Below are positions 54,115-64,000 of a stretch of DNA of 64,000 bases, piece by piece; the first letter of the stretch is position 1, and each line of letters begins with the position of its first letter. The notes beneath the pieces are model-generated. The model was not told the origin of the DNA, did no database searches, and saw nothing but the letters and a program-made list of their open reading frames with translations. Both the position numbers and the translations under genes were made by a program. The stretch is from Pomphorhynchus laevis (lineage: Eukaryota > Acanthocephala > Palaeacanthocephala > Echinorhynchida > Pomphorhynchidae), in contig WNNJ02001160.1 of NCBI GenBank assembly GCA_012934845.2, positions 62,001 through 126,000 on the forward strand. The letters run 5' to 3'.

Positions 54115-54947
54115 AAAAAAGATTTATTTTTACGTGGCAAATGCGTACCGGCTCACGCTGACATGACCACAACAACAAAAAAATCTAAATCATGTTTCGA
54201 GGAGGTGGGTACGGAGGCGGCATTTGAGTGCAATAAAGGAGGGAGCGGTGCGGACGTCGAGTGGGAGCTGCTTTTAGGCGAATAGGGGCAGCGACGAGGG
54301 AGGATCGGAGATCGTAGTTGTTAGAGTTATTGGGAACGTAGAATAAGAGGGAATTACGGAAAACAATGAGAGATCGGTGAGACGAGTGTCGTCCAAGGGA
54401 GGTTGATGAACGATGGAGAGCCGACAGCGATGAGACGAAAAGTTACGAAAAGAAGGCGGAGTTGTATGCGCATGTGGATGTAGGCCAGGAGAGTTGGACA
54501 AGATATGTGGATGTGTGATAAAAGCAACGGAGACGTATGAGCACTAAAAAGACGGAGTTGGTGATGTGTTGTCGGGGTAGGGTGATGGATTTTGGAGAAT
54601 TGGCGAAAAGGCTGAGGCAGTAATCGATTTTAGGGAAGAGAAGCGATGAAACAAGAGTCATACAAGAACATAAGTCGATAAGGGTGTGGATACGACGGAT
54701 GTTACGGAGAATTAAGTTAGGCGAGCGGACCTTGTCGCGGACGATGAGATTAAGAGAAAGGCTATCATCGAAATGAAATCCTAAGAAAGTAAGATTGTGG
54801 ACTATAGGGATGATTGATAAGGGAAAATATACATGGCGAGTAGATATGTTAAGTTGACGGCGGAGGATCCACATTTTTTGGACTCGTCTGGATTTAGGAT
54901 GAGATGAAGGTGGGAGAGACGTTTGTAGATTTGTACAACAAATTGAG
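54115..54947 (-). mobile_element. L2-like LINE, 3' part of an interrupted copy
   Basis: Minus strand: YKRLSHLHLILNPDESKKC-like, then the C-terminal domain with KVRSPNLILRNIRRIHTLID, SLFANSPKSITLPRQHIT and NYSNNSDPPSSLPLF-like end, and the 3' UTR with the hairpin and TACGTAAAAATAAATC at 54120. It continues the copy whose upstream half starts at 57765. Hairpin bases differ from the other two ends (GCGTGAGCCGGTACGC). Confidence 0.8.
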
Positions 54948-57764
54948 CCGAGGCTCTTTACAAGTTACTTCACAAGAAATAAAAAGAATAAAAAGAATAA
55001 GAGTCGATTTGTCTATCCCTCATCAGATGAACTACTGAAAATCCCACCGTTGTCTTGAGAAGGAAGGGTCATCATCCAGTAGGGCGCAAAAACTTGAAGC
55101 AGTAGACGACAAAGCGGTCGCACTCTGAAGCGAATTCCAAAATCGTACGACTCGTTTGGCAAAGCAGGAAACTGCATGCATGTACCTTTGTGTTTTCAGC
55201 ATCAGGGGGTGTCCGCGAAGAGAAGGTTGACCTCACAGTTGCAGTAGATGCGACAGTGGATGATCTTTAGTATGCAGAATTTTCCAAGCAAAATAGAGAT
55301 CTCGCTTGTCATGGATATATCGCAGACAAGGCATATTTAATATCTGAAGGCGTTATCCGTAGCCAAAAATATGCAGCCCTGAGACTAATTTAGTTGTTGA
55401 TCTGAACACATTCTCAAATGCACGACGCTCATAAGTAGTTTCGGGATATCAAGCTGGCGATGCGTATAAGATATGGCTCAAGAAAAACGCATTTGCTAAG
55501 GTATGGTAACATAACGGATCTATGCCTATCAGAGCTCAACGAGTATGTGCTATTAAGCGCTTTGTGATGCAACACACGTAGTCTGAATGCTTTCGAGTTT
55601 ATAAGTCAGCACAAACCCAAACTCCCAAATCTTTATATGAGTAGGTTCTTTTAATACTAATTGAACCAAACTGGTACTCACCTCGAAGATGATCATTTTA
55701 TCTTCGTGATATACGCATACATGTACATTTAGCGGAATTTATCCTCAAGTGATTTCGTTTAGACCAATTGGATATAACGTCGACGTCGCTTTGTAAATGC
55801 CGTTTATCAAGATCAGAAATAATAGGTCGCGAAACTTTAAGATCATCTGATGGGACCCAATACACTTCCCTGTGGAACACCTAACAACACTGGAAATGGA
55901 CTCGACAGCAACTCACTTACTTGTACGACACTTTGTCGGTTGGAAAGGAATACACGAATCCAGTTTATGATCCTCTTATCAAGATGAATGTGCTCCAACT
56001 TCTCAATAAGACGCGTGTGATTAACTGAGTCGAACGCTTTTGAGAAATCAAATAAAATGACATCAACTGGTATACCTTGATCATAATAGTGATACCAATT
56101 TTCACGTGCATGTACAAGATTAGTAGTCGTGGAATAACCTTTTCGGAAGCCATGCTGTACTGGATTCAAAATTTGAAACTATCTAGAAATTCTATTATTT
56201 GTCGCTTAATCAATCTCTCTAGCATACGACAGCACACGCAAGTGAGATTAATAGGCCTATAATTGTCAATGGACAAACTATCCCCTTTCTTATAAATAGG
56301 ACAGATGATGGAATTCTGCCAATCAGAAGGAACAACGCCAAAAGCAACAGACGCAGATAAAATATTGTAAAGCGGATGACATATTATGTCAGCGATGTTG
56401 CGCAAATATACGGGCGGTAAGCCATCTGGACTCGCACCTGCTTTACATTTAAGTTTCCGAAGCTCTTGGAGAACATCATCACATCGGAAGAGGTCTCTGG
56501 TGTCATCTCCGGGCGATTCAAATGTACACGGATCACCCATTGTCACATCCTTATGGTCAAGATTCAAAGAATGGAAATGATTTCCAAACATATTTGATAT
56601 CTGCAAAGAATCAGTTATGAATTTCTCATCGTCACGCTGTATGCAATTTATATGTTTACAGCGCGTATGCTTAGCAGTCACATACCTAAAGAAAGTGCGG
56701 GGATCACGGTGACAGTTTATACTTAGCTGTTTTTCGAAAGATCGCCTACCAGTTCGCTTCATGGACGTGACGAGGTTTCGCCAGTTCTTATAAGTGCTGA
56801 AATTAGCTCTGTCTTTACGATAGTCGTTAAAGGCCTTACGTATCATCTTTAAAGCATGTTTTATGTCGCTATTAAACCAAAGCGATGAGATTGATGTCGA
56901 ACAGTGTTTACTCTAAAGAGGTGAGAAACGATTAAGGAGGTGGTACAGAGTATCCCTAAAAAACTGCCATGAATATTCGACGCCAACGTCAAAAGCATCC
57001 AACCACTTTACCCCAACAAGATATTTATTTACTAGAACAAAGTCAGTTTTGAATGGTTTACATACGACGTCGGATTTACGCCATTGAGTAGACATCACTC
57101 AGACCAATCGAAATGACCACATAATCTGAATGACCTATTGGGTCCAGATAGCTTAATATATCGAGAATGCCATATGGTACAGTAAGGCATAAATCTAAAA
57201 GTGAATGTGAATCCAGTGAAAATCTTGTACTCTGACTGACATGTTGCTTAAGAGCCAAGCTGTTTATTAAGCCAAGTAGCTTCAAACTCTCGACATCCGA
57301 GTCATTGGAAGTGTAATTGACCCAATTGTCAGATGACATGTTGAAATCACCGAGTACAACAAATCTATCACAATGTGATAGCTTGATTATCATAGCTTAA
57401 TACACAATGTTTCATTATAGTTAATAGCTTCACTAAGAGTTTCAATTACTCGGAATTGAAGCCTATTAGAGATATACGCGATAACACCTCCTCCAATCGT
57501 GCATGTTCTATCACTTCTAATTATGCTGTATCCCTCAATGAATATATCTACGTCTGCTATTGACGAGCTAAGTCAAGATTCTGTGAAAATACCTACATCT
57601 AGTACGATATCTTGAAAGAGACATTTTATTTCATCTAACTTATTAAGTAGACTACGAATATTCGAGTAAATGATTTTTAAACCACCATTATTTGTGCTCA
57701 ACTTGAAGGAAGAATCGCGAAGAGATTTTCGAAATTCACGAATACACCGATCGACATTGAGGCA
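54948..57764 (-). mobile_element. CR1-like LINE nested in the L2-like LINE
   Basis: Minus strand: endonuclease 57764-57076 (IIYSNIRSLLNKLDEIK, SIIRSDRTCTIGGGVIAYIS, RFVVLGDFNMSSDNWVNY, DSHSLLDLCLTVPYG), linker, RT 56846-55843 (CKAGASPDGLPPVYLRNIA, SIICPIYKKGDSLSIDNYRP, NPVQHGFRKGYSTTTNL, VDVILFDFSKAFDSVNHT, LLGVPQGSVLGPI), a deletion removing the Tyr-Ala side of motif C, then DLDKRHLQSDVDVISNWSKR and the C-terminal domain to about 54990. It lacks ORF1. Fewer breaks than other CR1-like copies here (about five), so it is comparatively young. Confidence 0.82.
55843..56846 (-). pseudogene. CR1-like ORF2, reverse transcriptase core
   Basis: Two long frames join with a one-step shift near 56166: the first (226 codons from 56846) carries LRKLKCKAGASPDGLPPVYL and NYRPINLTCVCCRMLERLIK; the second (56169-55843) begins NPVQHGFRKGYSTTTNLVHA, has motif A FDFSKAFDSVNHTRLIEKL and motif B VPQGSVLGPI. 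The text after GPI should read into YADD, but jumps to PSDDLKV because of a deletion near 55860. Confidence 0.8.
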
Positions 57765-60480
57765 AAGTTGGTGTAATAAATGTCGATATCGTGTATGCGA
57801 TGAGCGGGTGCATGAGAGTAGATTAGAATGTCATCGACGTATTGAATGACGTTAAAGAAGTAAGGTTTAATAAACGGATAGAGATCGCCGAGTAGAAGAG
57901 AGAAAAGCAGAGGTCCTAGGACTGAACCTTGTGGGACCCCGCAGAAAATTGGGATGAGAGGAGAGGATGATTAATTTGAACAGACTCGAAAAGAACGGTC
58001 AGATAGATATTAGGCAAACTATGCTACGGATGTGGAAGAAAAGCCGTAATCATAACGAAGGCGAGAAAGGAGGATTTAGTGGTCGACGATGTCGAAGGCG
58101 GAGGAGAGGTCTAGTGAGATGAGAACACTATATAGTGCCCTGTCACGAGAAAAAGTGGGTCGTTAGAAATTGTCATGCAGGTGATTTCTGTTGAGTGATT
58201 AGAGCGGAAAGCGGATTGGAAAGGAGGGTACAGATTAGATGAAGAGAGATAAACGTTGATCTGTATTAAGATAAGGCGCTCTAAGAGCTTGGAAAGAGTA
58301 GGGAGAAGTGAAATGGGAAGATAGCTAGAATGAAGTGAGGGGTCGAGCGATTGTTTCTCAAGGAGGGGACGAACGATGGGTGATTTTTGATGTGAAGGAA
58401 AGATACGACTGCGAATGGACGAGTTAAACAAGGAGATGAGGAAAGGGTAAATCGATGAGCATATGGATTAAAGAATATAGGTAGGCAGGGTATCGACATG
58501 TGAGGTTTTGTTAGCAATGACATGAGGACGGATGAGACTTAATCAGCTAAGACAGAAAGAATATGAAAGAGTTCAGGGAGGATGACGCGAGTGTGTAGCA
58601 GTGAGATAGACTGGAGACGGGTTTGTGTGAAAGCAGTGTGGATACTTTGGTCTGAAAAAATGACGAATAATCATGGGGATTGATGTTGATGGACGAAGAG
58701 AAGCGAGAAAGGATTGATTTAAAGGTATGCCAGAATGACTTGGAGTTTAATGAATTGTTGATTTTATGCTGCCAGAAGGAGTTGCATTTTGTACATATTG
58801 GTTGGAGATGAGACCGGCGAAGAGCAAGATAGGAATCACGGAGAGACGGAATGGGCGAGCGGTTATCACGTCTGAGAGAGCGGTGATAGACTCGAAAAGC
58901 ATGACGGAGTCGACACTTTGAGAGCAGGCATTGGATGTCAAACCACGGGGCACGGTGCTAGCGACGGTGAGAGCGATGCTTGAAGGGCAAGATAAGTTTG
59001 AGAGTGGATGGGAGTTCAGAGTCGAAAAGAAAGGCAATATCGTGAGGAGAAGATGTTGTTATTGTGTGAGAAGATAGAGACGATTTAAGTAAGGCGAAGA
59101 AGGGGGAGGTCTAGTTTTCTCTAAGAGCGACGTAGGATGGTAGGTTTGTGAAGCGCGGAGTGGTTGGAAGTGAGATCAACGGTGACGAGAAAGTGATCGG
59201 ATAGACCAGGATCGGAGATAAACAGTGAAGTGTAGGCAGCAAAACGATCGGGGACAGCGATGATGTCGAGTGCCCCGCCAAGGATATATAGGGGGCAGTG
59301 GATATGAGTTTGTAATTGTAGTTGGATAGAATGTTGATAAACCGGATGGAATCGGTGGAAGAGGGGCGGTCTAGGCCGATGTTGAAGTCGACTAGAACGA
59401 GTGAAGGGATTGTGGGCAAAGAACAATGAGAAAGGAGGTCATTGAGTTCGGTAAAAAATAATGATGTAGGAGCTAATGAACCAGGACGGTATACAATGGC
59501 GAGATCTAAAGTGATCGGGCTAGAAGAACGACAAGTGAGCAATTCAAAAGATCAAGGACTGAAAGAAGGGTTGATTTTGCAAAGAGACGCGGGGGTGACG
59601 GGCGAATGCAACGTTGCCGCCATGATTAGATAATTTAGAAGGGGATGGCCTGAGTAGGCTGGCGGAGTCGACTAGTGAGCAACCGGCAGAGAGCGCACGG
59701 CAAATGGAAAGCTCGTCGGATCTGGGTGCACGGATTCGGTGAGGCAGAAGATATCGATGGATTGCTTGGTGAATAGGTTAAGGATAATGTCGGATTTGTT
59801 GGGAATAGATTTAGTGTTGAGGAGGCCGAGGCGGAAACCGTGTGTGGTGGTGAAATGTTCTAGTGGAGAAGACACATAGAGGAGATGAAGCGCCATCGAA
59901 TTTTTGGGCGGGTGTGGACAACTTGAAAATTTCCGTCTATGTTTCGGATGGAGAGAGATGCTTCTCCGTTTTCCTCGCGACGGTGTTTTTCGATGCGGGC
60001 AGAAGAGAGTTGAGCGATTTCAGAAGGGGTGAGATCGGGGAAAATTTGAGTGGTTGAAGATGACATGAGTTTAAATCGTTGAGAGAGGACAAAGGACGCG
60101 TAAGAGTGATGCTTGACAAAAATTTTTAGGAGAGGGGGCTTAGAAGGATTAGATCGAGAAGATTTGTTTAGGTGGATATATGCGACAGGAGAGATGTCCT
60201 TGAAAAATGATGGTTTATCCGCAGGAACAAGAGATGAGATGATGGATCAGAAAGCAGAAACATCGTTGTAGAGACGTGCTTGTGGATATAAGGAGGTGGA
60301 AGGAGTGATATTAGTGACGATGACGCAACGATCGCGAGAAGGAAAACATTTCCGTATAGGAGGACGAGTGACGTGAGTTGGTGAGATCACGATAGGAGAG
60401 TTGGCAGTTGGAGATTTAGAGGGAGTAGTTTCGGCAGCGGGAGGCAAAGAGGATAGCGACAAAATACGCGGATTTAGACC
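57765..60480 (-). mobile_element. L2-like LINE, 5' part of the interrupted copy
   Basis: Minus strand: ORF1 from about 60480 (SRDRCVIVTNITPSTSLYPQ) to LSSARIEKHRREENGEASLS and VVHTRPKIRWRF, stop near 59860; ORF2 ATG at 59896 overlaps it. Endonuclease: GFRLGLLNTKSIPNKSDIIL, SIDIFCLTESVHPDP, LDLAIVYRPGSLAPTSLFF, SLVLVDFNIGLDRPSS; linker; RT: SSIRSRIFPSHQKSPIVRPL, SSYLPISLLPTLSKLLERLI, QSAFRSNHSTEITCM, and VIQYVDDILIYSHAP-like motif C ending at 57765, where the CR1-like LINE interrupts it. Several frameshifts. The frames 58747-59037 and 59121-59426 are shadows. Confidence 0.82.
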
Positions 60481-60529
60481 ATGTACATTCCGTACTTACT
60501 CAGATATGCGCAGGCGAGAGCCGCGACTT

Positions 60530-61113
60530 TGTCGGACAAATTAGGGTGCTTGGTCCATATCGTTTAGGTAAGCGGTTGGATTTCCCGAGGTTGTTGAGGG
60601 TGGTATTCGAAACTAATAAACAGGCTAGATTCGTGATGTCTGTTTTGAACAAATTGCGGGTGATAAAGTTCGTATTCGTTCTGATTTTTCGATGGAGGAA
60701 AGAAGCATGATGAGCGAAGCTAGGATTTGGTTGAATCGTCACATTTTGGAGGGAGAAGATAACCTAGTTATTCAGGATTTTCGAGTTATTCGGAATAGGC
60801 CGTTTGTACGTTGGCGTCCACTCGTAACGAGGGCAATCTTATTTGCGTCGATTGTTTGATTTCGAACGCTGATGTGTATTGTCGGTGTAGCACGTCTCAA
60901 AGTGATCCTATCATTGGCTACACAAATATTCGTAGTTTAATTTCGAATCTTGATGACGTTAGAGTTTACGCATTCGACGCATACAGACGTGTTGGCTATT
61001 TCTGAGACGTGCCTATACGATGTCATTCTCGATACCGTAGTATCTATTCCAGGTTATCAATTGTTGCGTTCAGATATATGCCATTCTAAGAGGGTGGTGG
61101 AGTAGTACTTTAT
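60530..61113 (+). mobile_element. CR1-like LINE fragment, ORF1 end and endonuclease start
   Basis: ORF1: RLDFPRLLRVVFETNKQARF, then shifted frame IRSDFSMEERSMMSEARIWL and LEGEDNLVIQDFRVIRNRPF. Endonuclease start: DPIIGYTNIRSLISNLDDVR, then LAISETCLYDVILDTVVSIP and QLLRSDICHSKR. It stops where a fold-back (CAGGATA/TATCCTG, 61114-61134) leads into the minisatellite. Confidence 0.7.
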
Positions 61114-61133
61114 GTTCAGGATAGGAACGTTAT

Positions 61134-61345
61134 CCTGACAGTTCCAGATTATTCCTGTCAGTTCCAGATTATTCCTGTCAGTTCCAGATTATTCCTGTCA
61201 GTTCCAGATTATTCCTGTCAGTTCCAGATTATTCCTGTCAGTTCCAGATTATTCCTGTCAGTTCCAGATTATTCCTGTCAGTTCCAGATTATTCCTGTCA
61301 GTTCCAGATTATTCCTGTCAGTTCCAGATTATTCCTGTCAGTTCC
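61134..61345. repeat. 20-bp minisatellite, about 10.5 perfect units
   Basis: Unit GTTCCAGATTATTCCTGTCA repeated with no visible differences from the first to the last unit. Such identity means it is very recent, or was collapsed or expanded in assembly. It separates the truncated CR1-like fragment from the start of the L2-like LINE. Confidence 0.98.
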
Positions 61346-61390
61346 GCTCGCTACGCTCGCGGATTGAGCTCAATCTATCGATAAAAGGTC

Positions 61391-62718
61391 ATGCCTAAAA
61401 AAGCGCGATCTCAGATCCCTGTTCCTGATCAAGAATCTTCCACATCGGAATGCAATGATGGTTATACCAGCTTTGAAGTTGGATGCGATTCCAAAGATTG
61501 CGATGTATGGACACTTGTTCGTGTTAAAATATCCGACCACTCGGTGTATAAACGTAAACATTTCACTTGCGGTTTTTGTACATCAGTACGACTACTACAG
61601 TTATCCTGCTCATCTACTCCTGTATCACACACGACCACTCAGACCAATGCTGTTTTAGATGTTTCCCTCGCATCAACACCTGACTTCGCATCTTATAATC
61701 CCATTATTGAACCTACTCTCTCTCACACACTCCTCGTTCAACTACGTACCAAACTTCCATTAATCTTTCTCATTCTAACAATGCTAACGGTAAAGCTTTT
61801 CATCTCGTACCTCCTCTTTCCTATTCCTCCCCTAATCTAAATAAATCTCAAACTTCTTTATTATCTTCACGTACTTCTTACTCGACCTCCCCCGTATCAC
61901 TTCTCAATAATTTACATCCTTCCATCAAAATCATTTCCAGTAACATTTCCGATCAACTGATTCAACACTCCATTCCTGTCACTCATGCCCCAACCTATCT
62001 TAATTCTCCTTACTCTACCTCCCACGTAACACTTCCAAATAATTTACATCCTTCATTTAAAATCATCTCCAGTCACATCTCTGATCAATCGATTCAACAC
62101 CCCGCTCCTGTCACACTTGCTCCAACCAATATTAATTCTCTATCAAGCACCCCTGTCATTTCCACTTCTATCTGCTCATCTGCCTCGACTCCTACCAGCT
62201 CTGTCCGTCCACCACTTCCACGAAATCGTTTTCCTTCGCGCGATCGCTGTATAATCATATCAAACTTAAAGCTTTCCGAATCTGCTTCTCCACAATCTCG
62301 CCTCGATGATGATGTATCTGCTTTCAGGTCTATCCTAGCAACCATTCTTCCTGATGATAACCCATCCCTCTTCAATAATATCGCTCCTGTATCCTTTATT
62401 CGTTTAAACAAATCCACTAAATCCAATCATCTCAGTCCTCCACTCTTAAAAATCGTTTTCCGACATAGTTCACATGCCTCTTCGGTACTCTCCCAACGTT
62501 TTAAACTTCTTACCACTTCATCTACTTGCCGTATCTTTCCTGACCGCTCCCCTTCTGATATCGCCCAGCTCAATTTAGCTCGCATTGAGAAACATCGACG
62601 TGAAACAAACGGCGAGTCATCCTTATCTATACGTCAAATCAACGGAAATTTTCACGTTGTACACACAAGGCCAAAAATTCGATGGCGTCCCATCTCTCCC
62701 CCTTGTCTTCTTCGCTAG
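61391..62718 (+). CDS. L2-like LINE ORF1 (zinc-finger RNA-binding protein), one frameshift
   Basis: ATG at 61391 opens PKKARSQIPVPDQESSTSEC. Residues 31-60 hold GCDSKDCDVWTLVRV and HFTCGFC, a PHD-like finger shared with the CR1-like ORF1 at 8725-9087. Near 61700-61740 the frame shifts; the other frame then runs open through a Ser/Thr/Pro-rich stretch to FPSRDRCIIISNLKLSESAS (RRM-like start), LLKIVFRHSSHASSVLSQRF and IEKHRRETNGESSLSIRQIN, stopping TAG at 62716-62718. ORF1 binds element RNA as a chaperone in related LINEs. Two imperfect internal repeats (LNNLHPS(I/F)KIISS) lie at about 61905 and 62040. About 440 residues. Confidence 0.75.
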
Positions 62719-64000
62719 TCAATCTCACTCCTAAGCATACTTTTCGTCTTAGTCTATTCAACACTCGCTCCATTCTTCATAAAGCTGATATGCTTCTCGA
62801 TATCTTCGATCAATTATCTATCGATATTCTCTGCATTACCGAATCCTGGCACTCTGACTCCGACGATCTTGCTATTCGTCGTCTATGTCGCTCTGGTTGT
62901 TCTCTAGTTGAATCAGCTCGTCAAATTGCATATCATACATCTACTGCTTCTAACCATGGCGGTATTGTTGCCATTGCTCGTCACCCAATGTCTTTACGTA
63001 AAATCAACGTTAACATCCGTTACACTTCGTTCGAATTACTCATATGCAGATTATCAACGCCTTTCCCTCTGGAACTTGTGATTGTATACCGTCCAGGTTC
63101 AGTTGCCCCATCACGTATCTTCTTTAACGACCTTGCAGATCTAATGTCTCACTGTTCATTGTCTTATACTCCTTCTTTTGTTCTCGGTGACTTTAACATT
63201 CGTCTTGATCGCCCGTCTGACTCTGACTCTATCACTTTAACTAATCTTTTTTCTGATTTTAACTATAAATTACTTTCAACAAGCCCAACTCATATTCTCG
63301 GCGGTGCTCTCGACATCATTGCTGTTCCTAACTGCTTCAATGACTATACTTCCTTGTCAATTACTGATCCTGGTTTGTCCGATCATTTCCTTGTCACTCT
63401 TACTATTACTCGTCCCCATCCTCCTTCTCCGCCTTTACCATTATCCACACCAAGTCGACCCTGGAAACTTCTCGATATCCCTATTCTCTGCACAGCCTTA
63501 CTCAATTCTTCACTCTTTTCACTTCCTCTTAACTATCTCTCTCCCGATGATCTCTGCATTCTGTTTGATTCTGAACTTACGTCGATCCTCAATAACCTTC
63601 TGCCTAGTCGACTTCGACGTTCCCAGCGCTTGCGCCATGCTCCCTGGTTCGATTCTGAATGTAGTCTTTCTAAGCGTCGACTCCGTCACTCTTTTCGTAT
63701 ATATAAACGCTTTCTTAAACGTTCTCCCAACTCACTCCCTCCAAATCTTCGTGATTCCTACTTTTCTCAACGCCGTTCATATCTCATTCTTATACGTACT
63801 AAACGTACTCTCCTTTGGCGAAATCAACTCGAGTCTTCTTCCAACTCTAAATCTCATTAAAAAATCTTAATCTCAATTCTTTCACGATCATCTACCCCTT
63901 GTAATATAAATCCTGATGAATTTTCTTCTTATCTACAAACTAAGCTATCTAATTTACTTTCCCTACTACCCATAGCCCCCTTGTACCCACTCTTCTCTTT
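62682..64000 (+). CDS. L2-like LINE ORF2, endonuclease and linker, runs off window
   Basis: ATG at 62682 overlaps ORF1 by 37 nt in another frame. AP endonuclease landmarks: FRLSLFNTRSILHKADMLL, SIDILCITESWHSD, SNHGGIVAIARHPM, ELVIVYRPGSVAPSRIFFND, SFVLGDFNIRLDRPSDS, ILGGALDIIAVPN, DPGLSDHFLVTLTI. The linker follows (FDSELTSILNNLLPSRLRRS, APWFDSECSLSKRRLRHSF). The frame has one stop at 63858-63860 (the aligned minus copy has TGG in this place) and stays open in the same frame to the end of the window. The reverse transcriptase lies beyond the edge. Confidence 0.82.

Noticed and set aside
61134-61345. Regular 20-bp repeats as a CRISPR array
   Set aside because: The units follow each other with no spacers, and the context is a eukaryotic LINE; this is a minisatellite.
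63304-63870. 188-codon plus-strand frame (and its partner at 415-693 minus)
   Set aside because: Similar in both L2-like copies only because the DNA is similar; the real endonuclease frame is 62682-63860. The hydrophobic text is a frame shadow.

Overview
The window is a eukaryotic, AT-rich invertebrate genomic segment made almost entirely of old retrotransposons. The eukaryotic signs are GT-AG introns in the one host gene seen, a nuclear tRNA-Ala(AGC) with internal promoter boxes, and dense non-LTR retrotransposons. The tRNA sequence looks ecdysozoan (nematode or arthropod style), but the species cannot be named from this window. No bacterial operons, CRISPR arrays or rRNA genes were seen.

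Layout. 1-1171 is a minus-strand L2-like LINE; its twin runs on the plus strand at 61391-64000, so the window begins and ends in inverted copies of one family. 1172-2573 holds a Penelope-like (PLE) tail and an RTE/Rex3-like reverse transcriptase fragment. 3052-5893 is the 3' end of a host WD40-repeat gene (minus strand, three exons, one intron swollen by AT-rich repeats). 6378-13000 is a pile of minus-strand CR1-like and L2-like LINEs. 13185-23530 contains three PLE copies, the tRNA gene and a plus-strand CR1-like LINE. 23531-27600 is mostly non-coding, with an LTR-element fossil, a LINE RT fragment and PLE scraps. 27680-30800 is another CR1-like LINE. 51313-60480 holds minus-strand LINEs, one carrying a MITE and a 128-bp tandem repeat, another split by a nested LINE. 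60530-61345 is a LINE fragment ending in a 20-bp minisatellite.

The most distinctive part is 31.1-51.2 kb. It is a same-strand train of at least seven diverged copies of one non-LTR family. The proteins share an N-terminal Cys-rich (CXC-like) domain, a reverse transcriptase with YADDA, a CxC...HxxxC knuckle followed by RHN, and an R2-type restriction-like endonuclease. One copy (39846-42968) is a single open frame of 1040 codons; two others are nearly whole. Their 3' UTRs share a short G/C-rich motif in an otherwise AT-rich tail, and two further tails without a gene follow at 51.1 kb.

Two other patterns stand out. First, perfect 10-17 bp inverted repeats with 1-8 nt loops occur far more often than chance would allow, and many sit exactly where a mobile-element reading frame breaks. 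Second, every PLE 3' end carries a conserved block in which three complementary strand pairs interleave (a b c a' b' c'), a pseudoknot-like layout.
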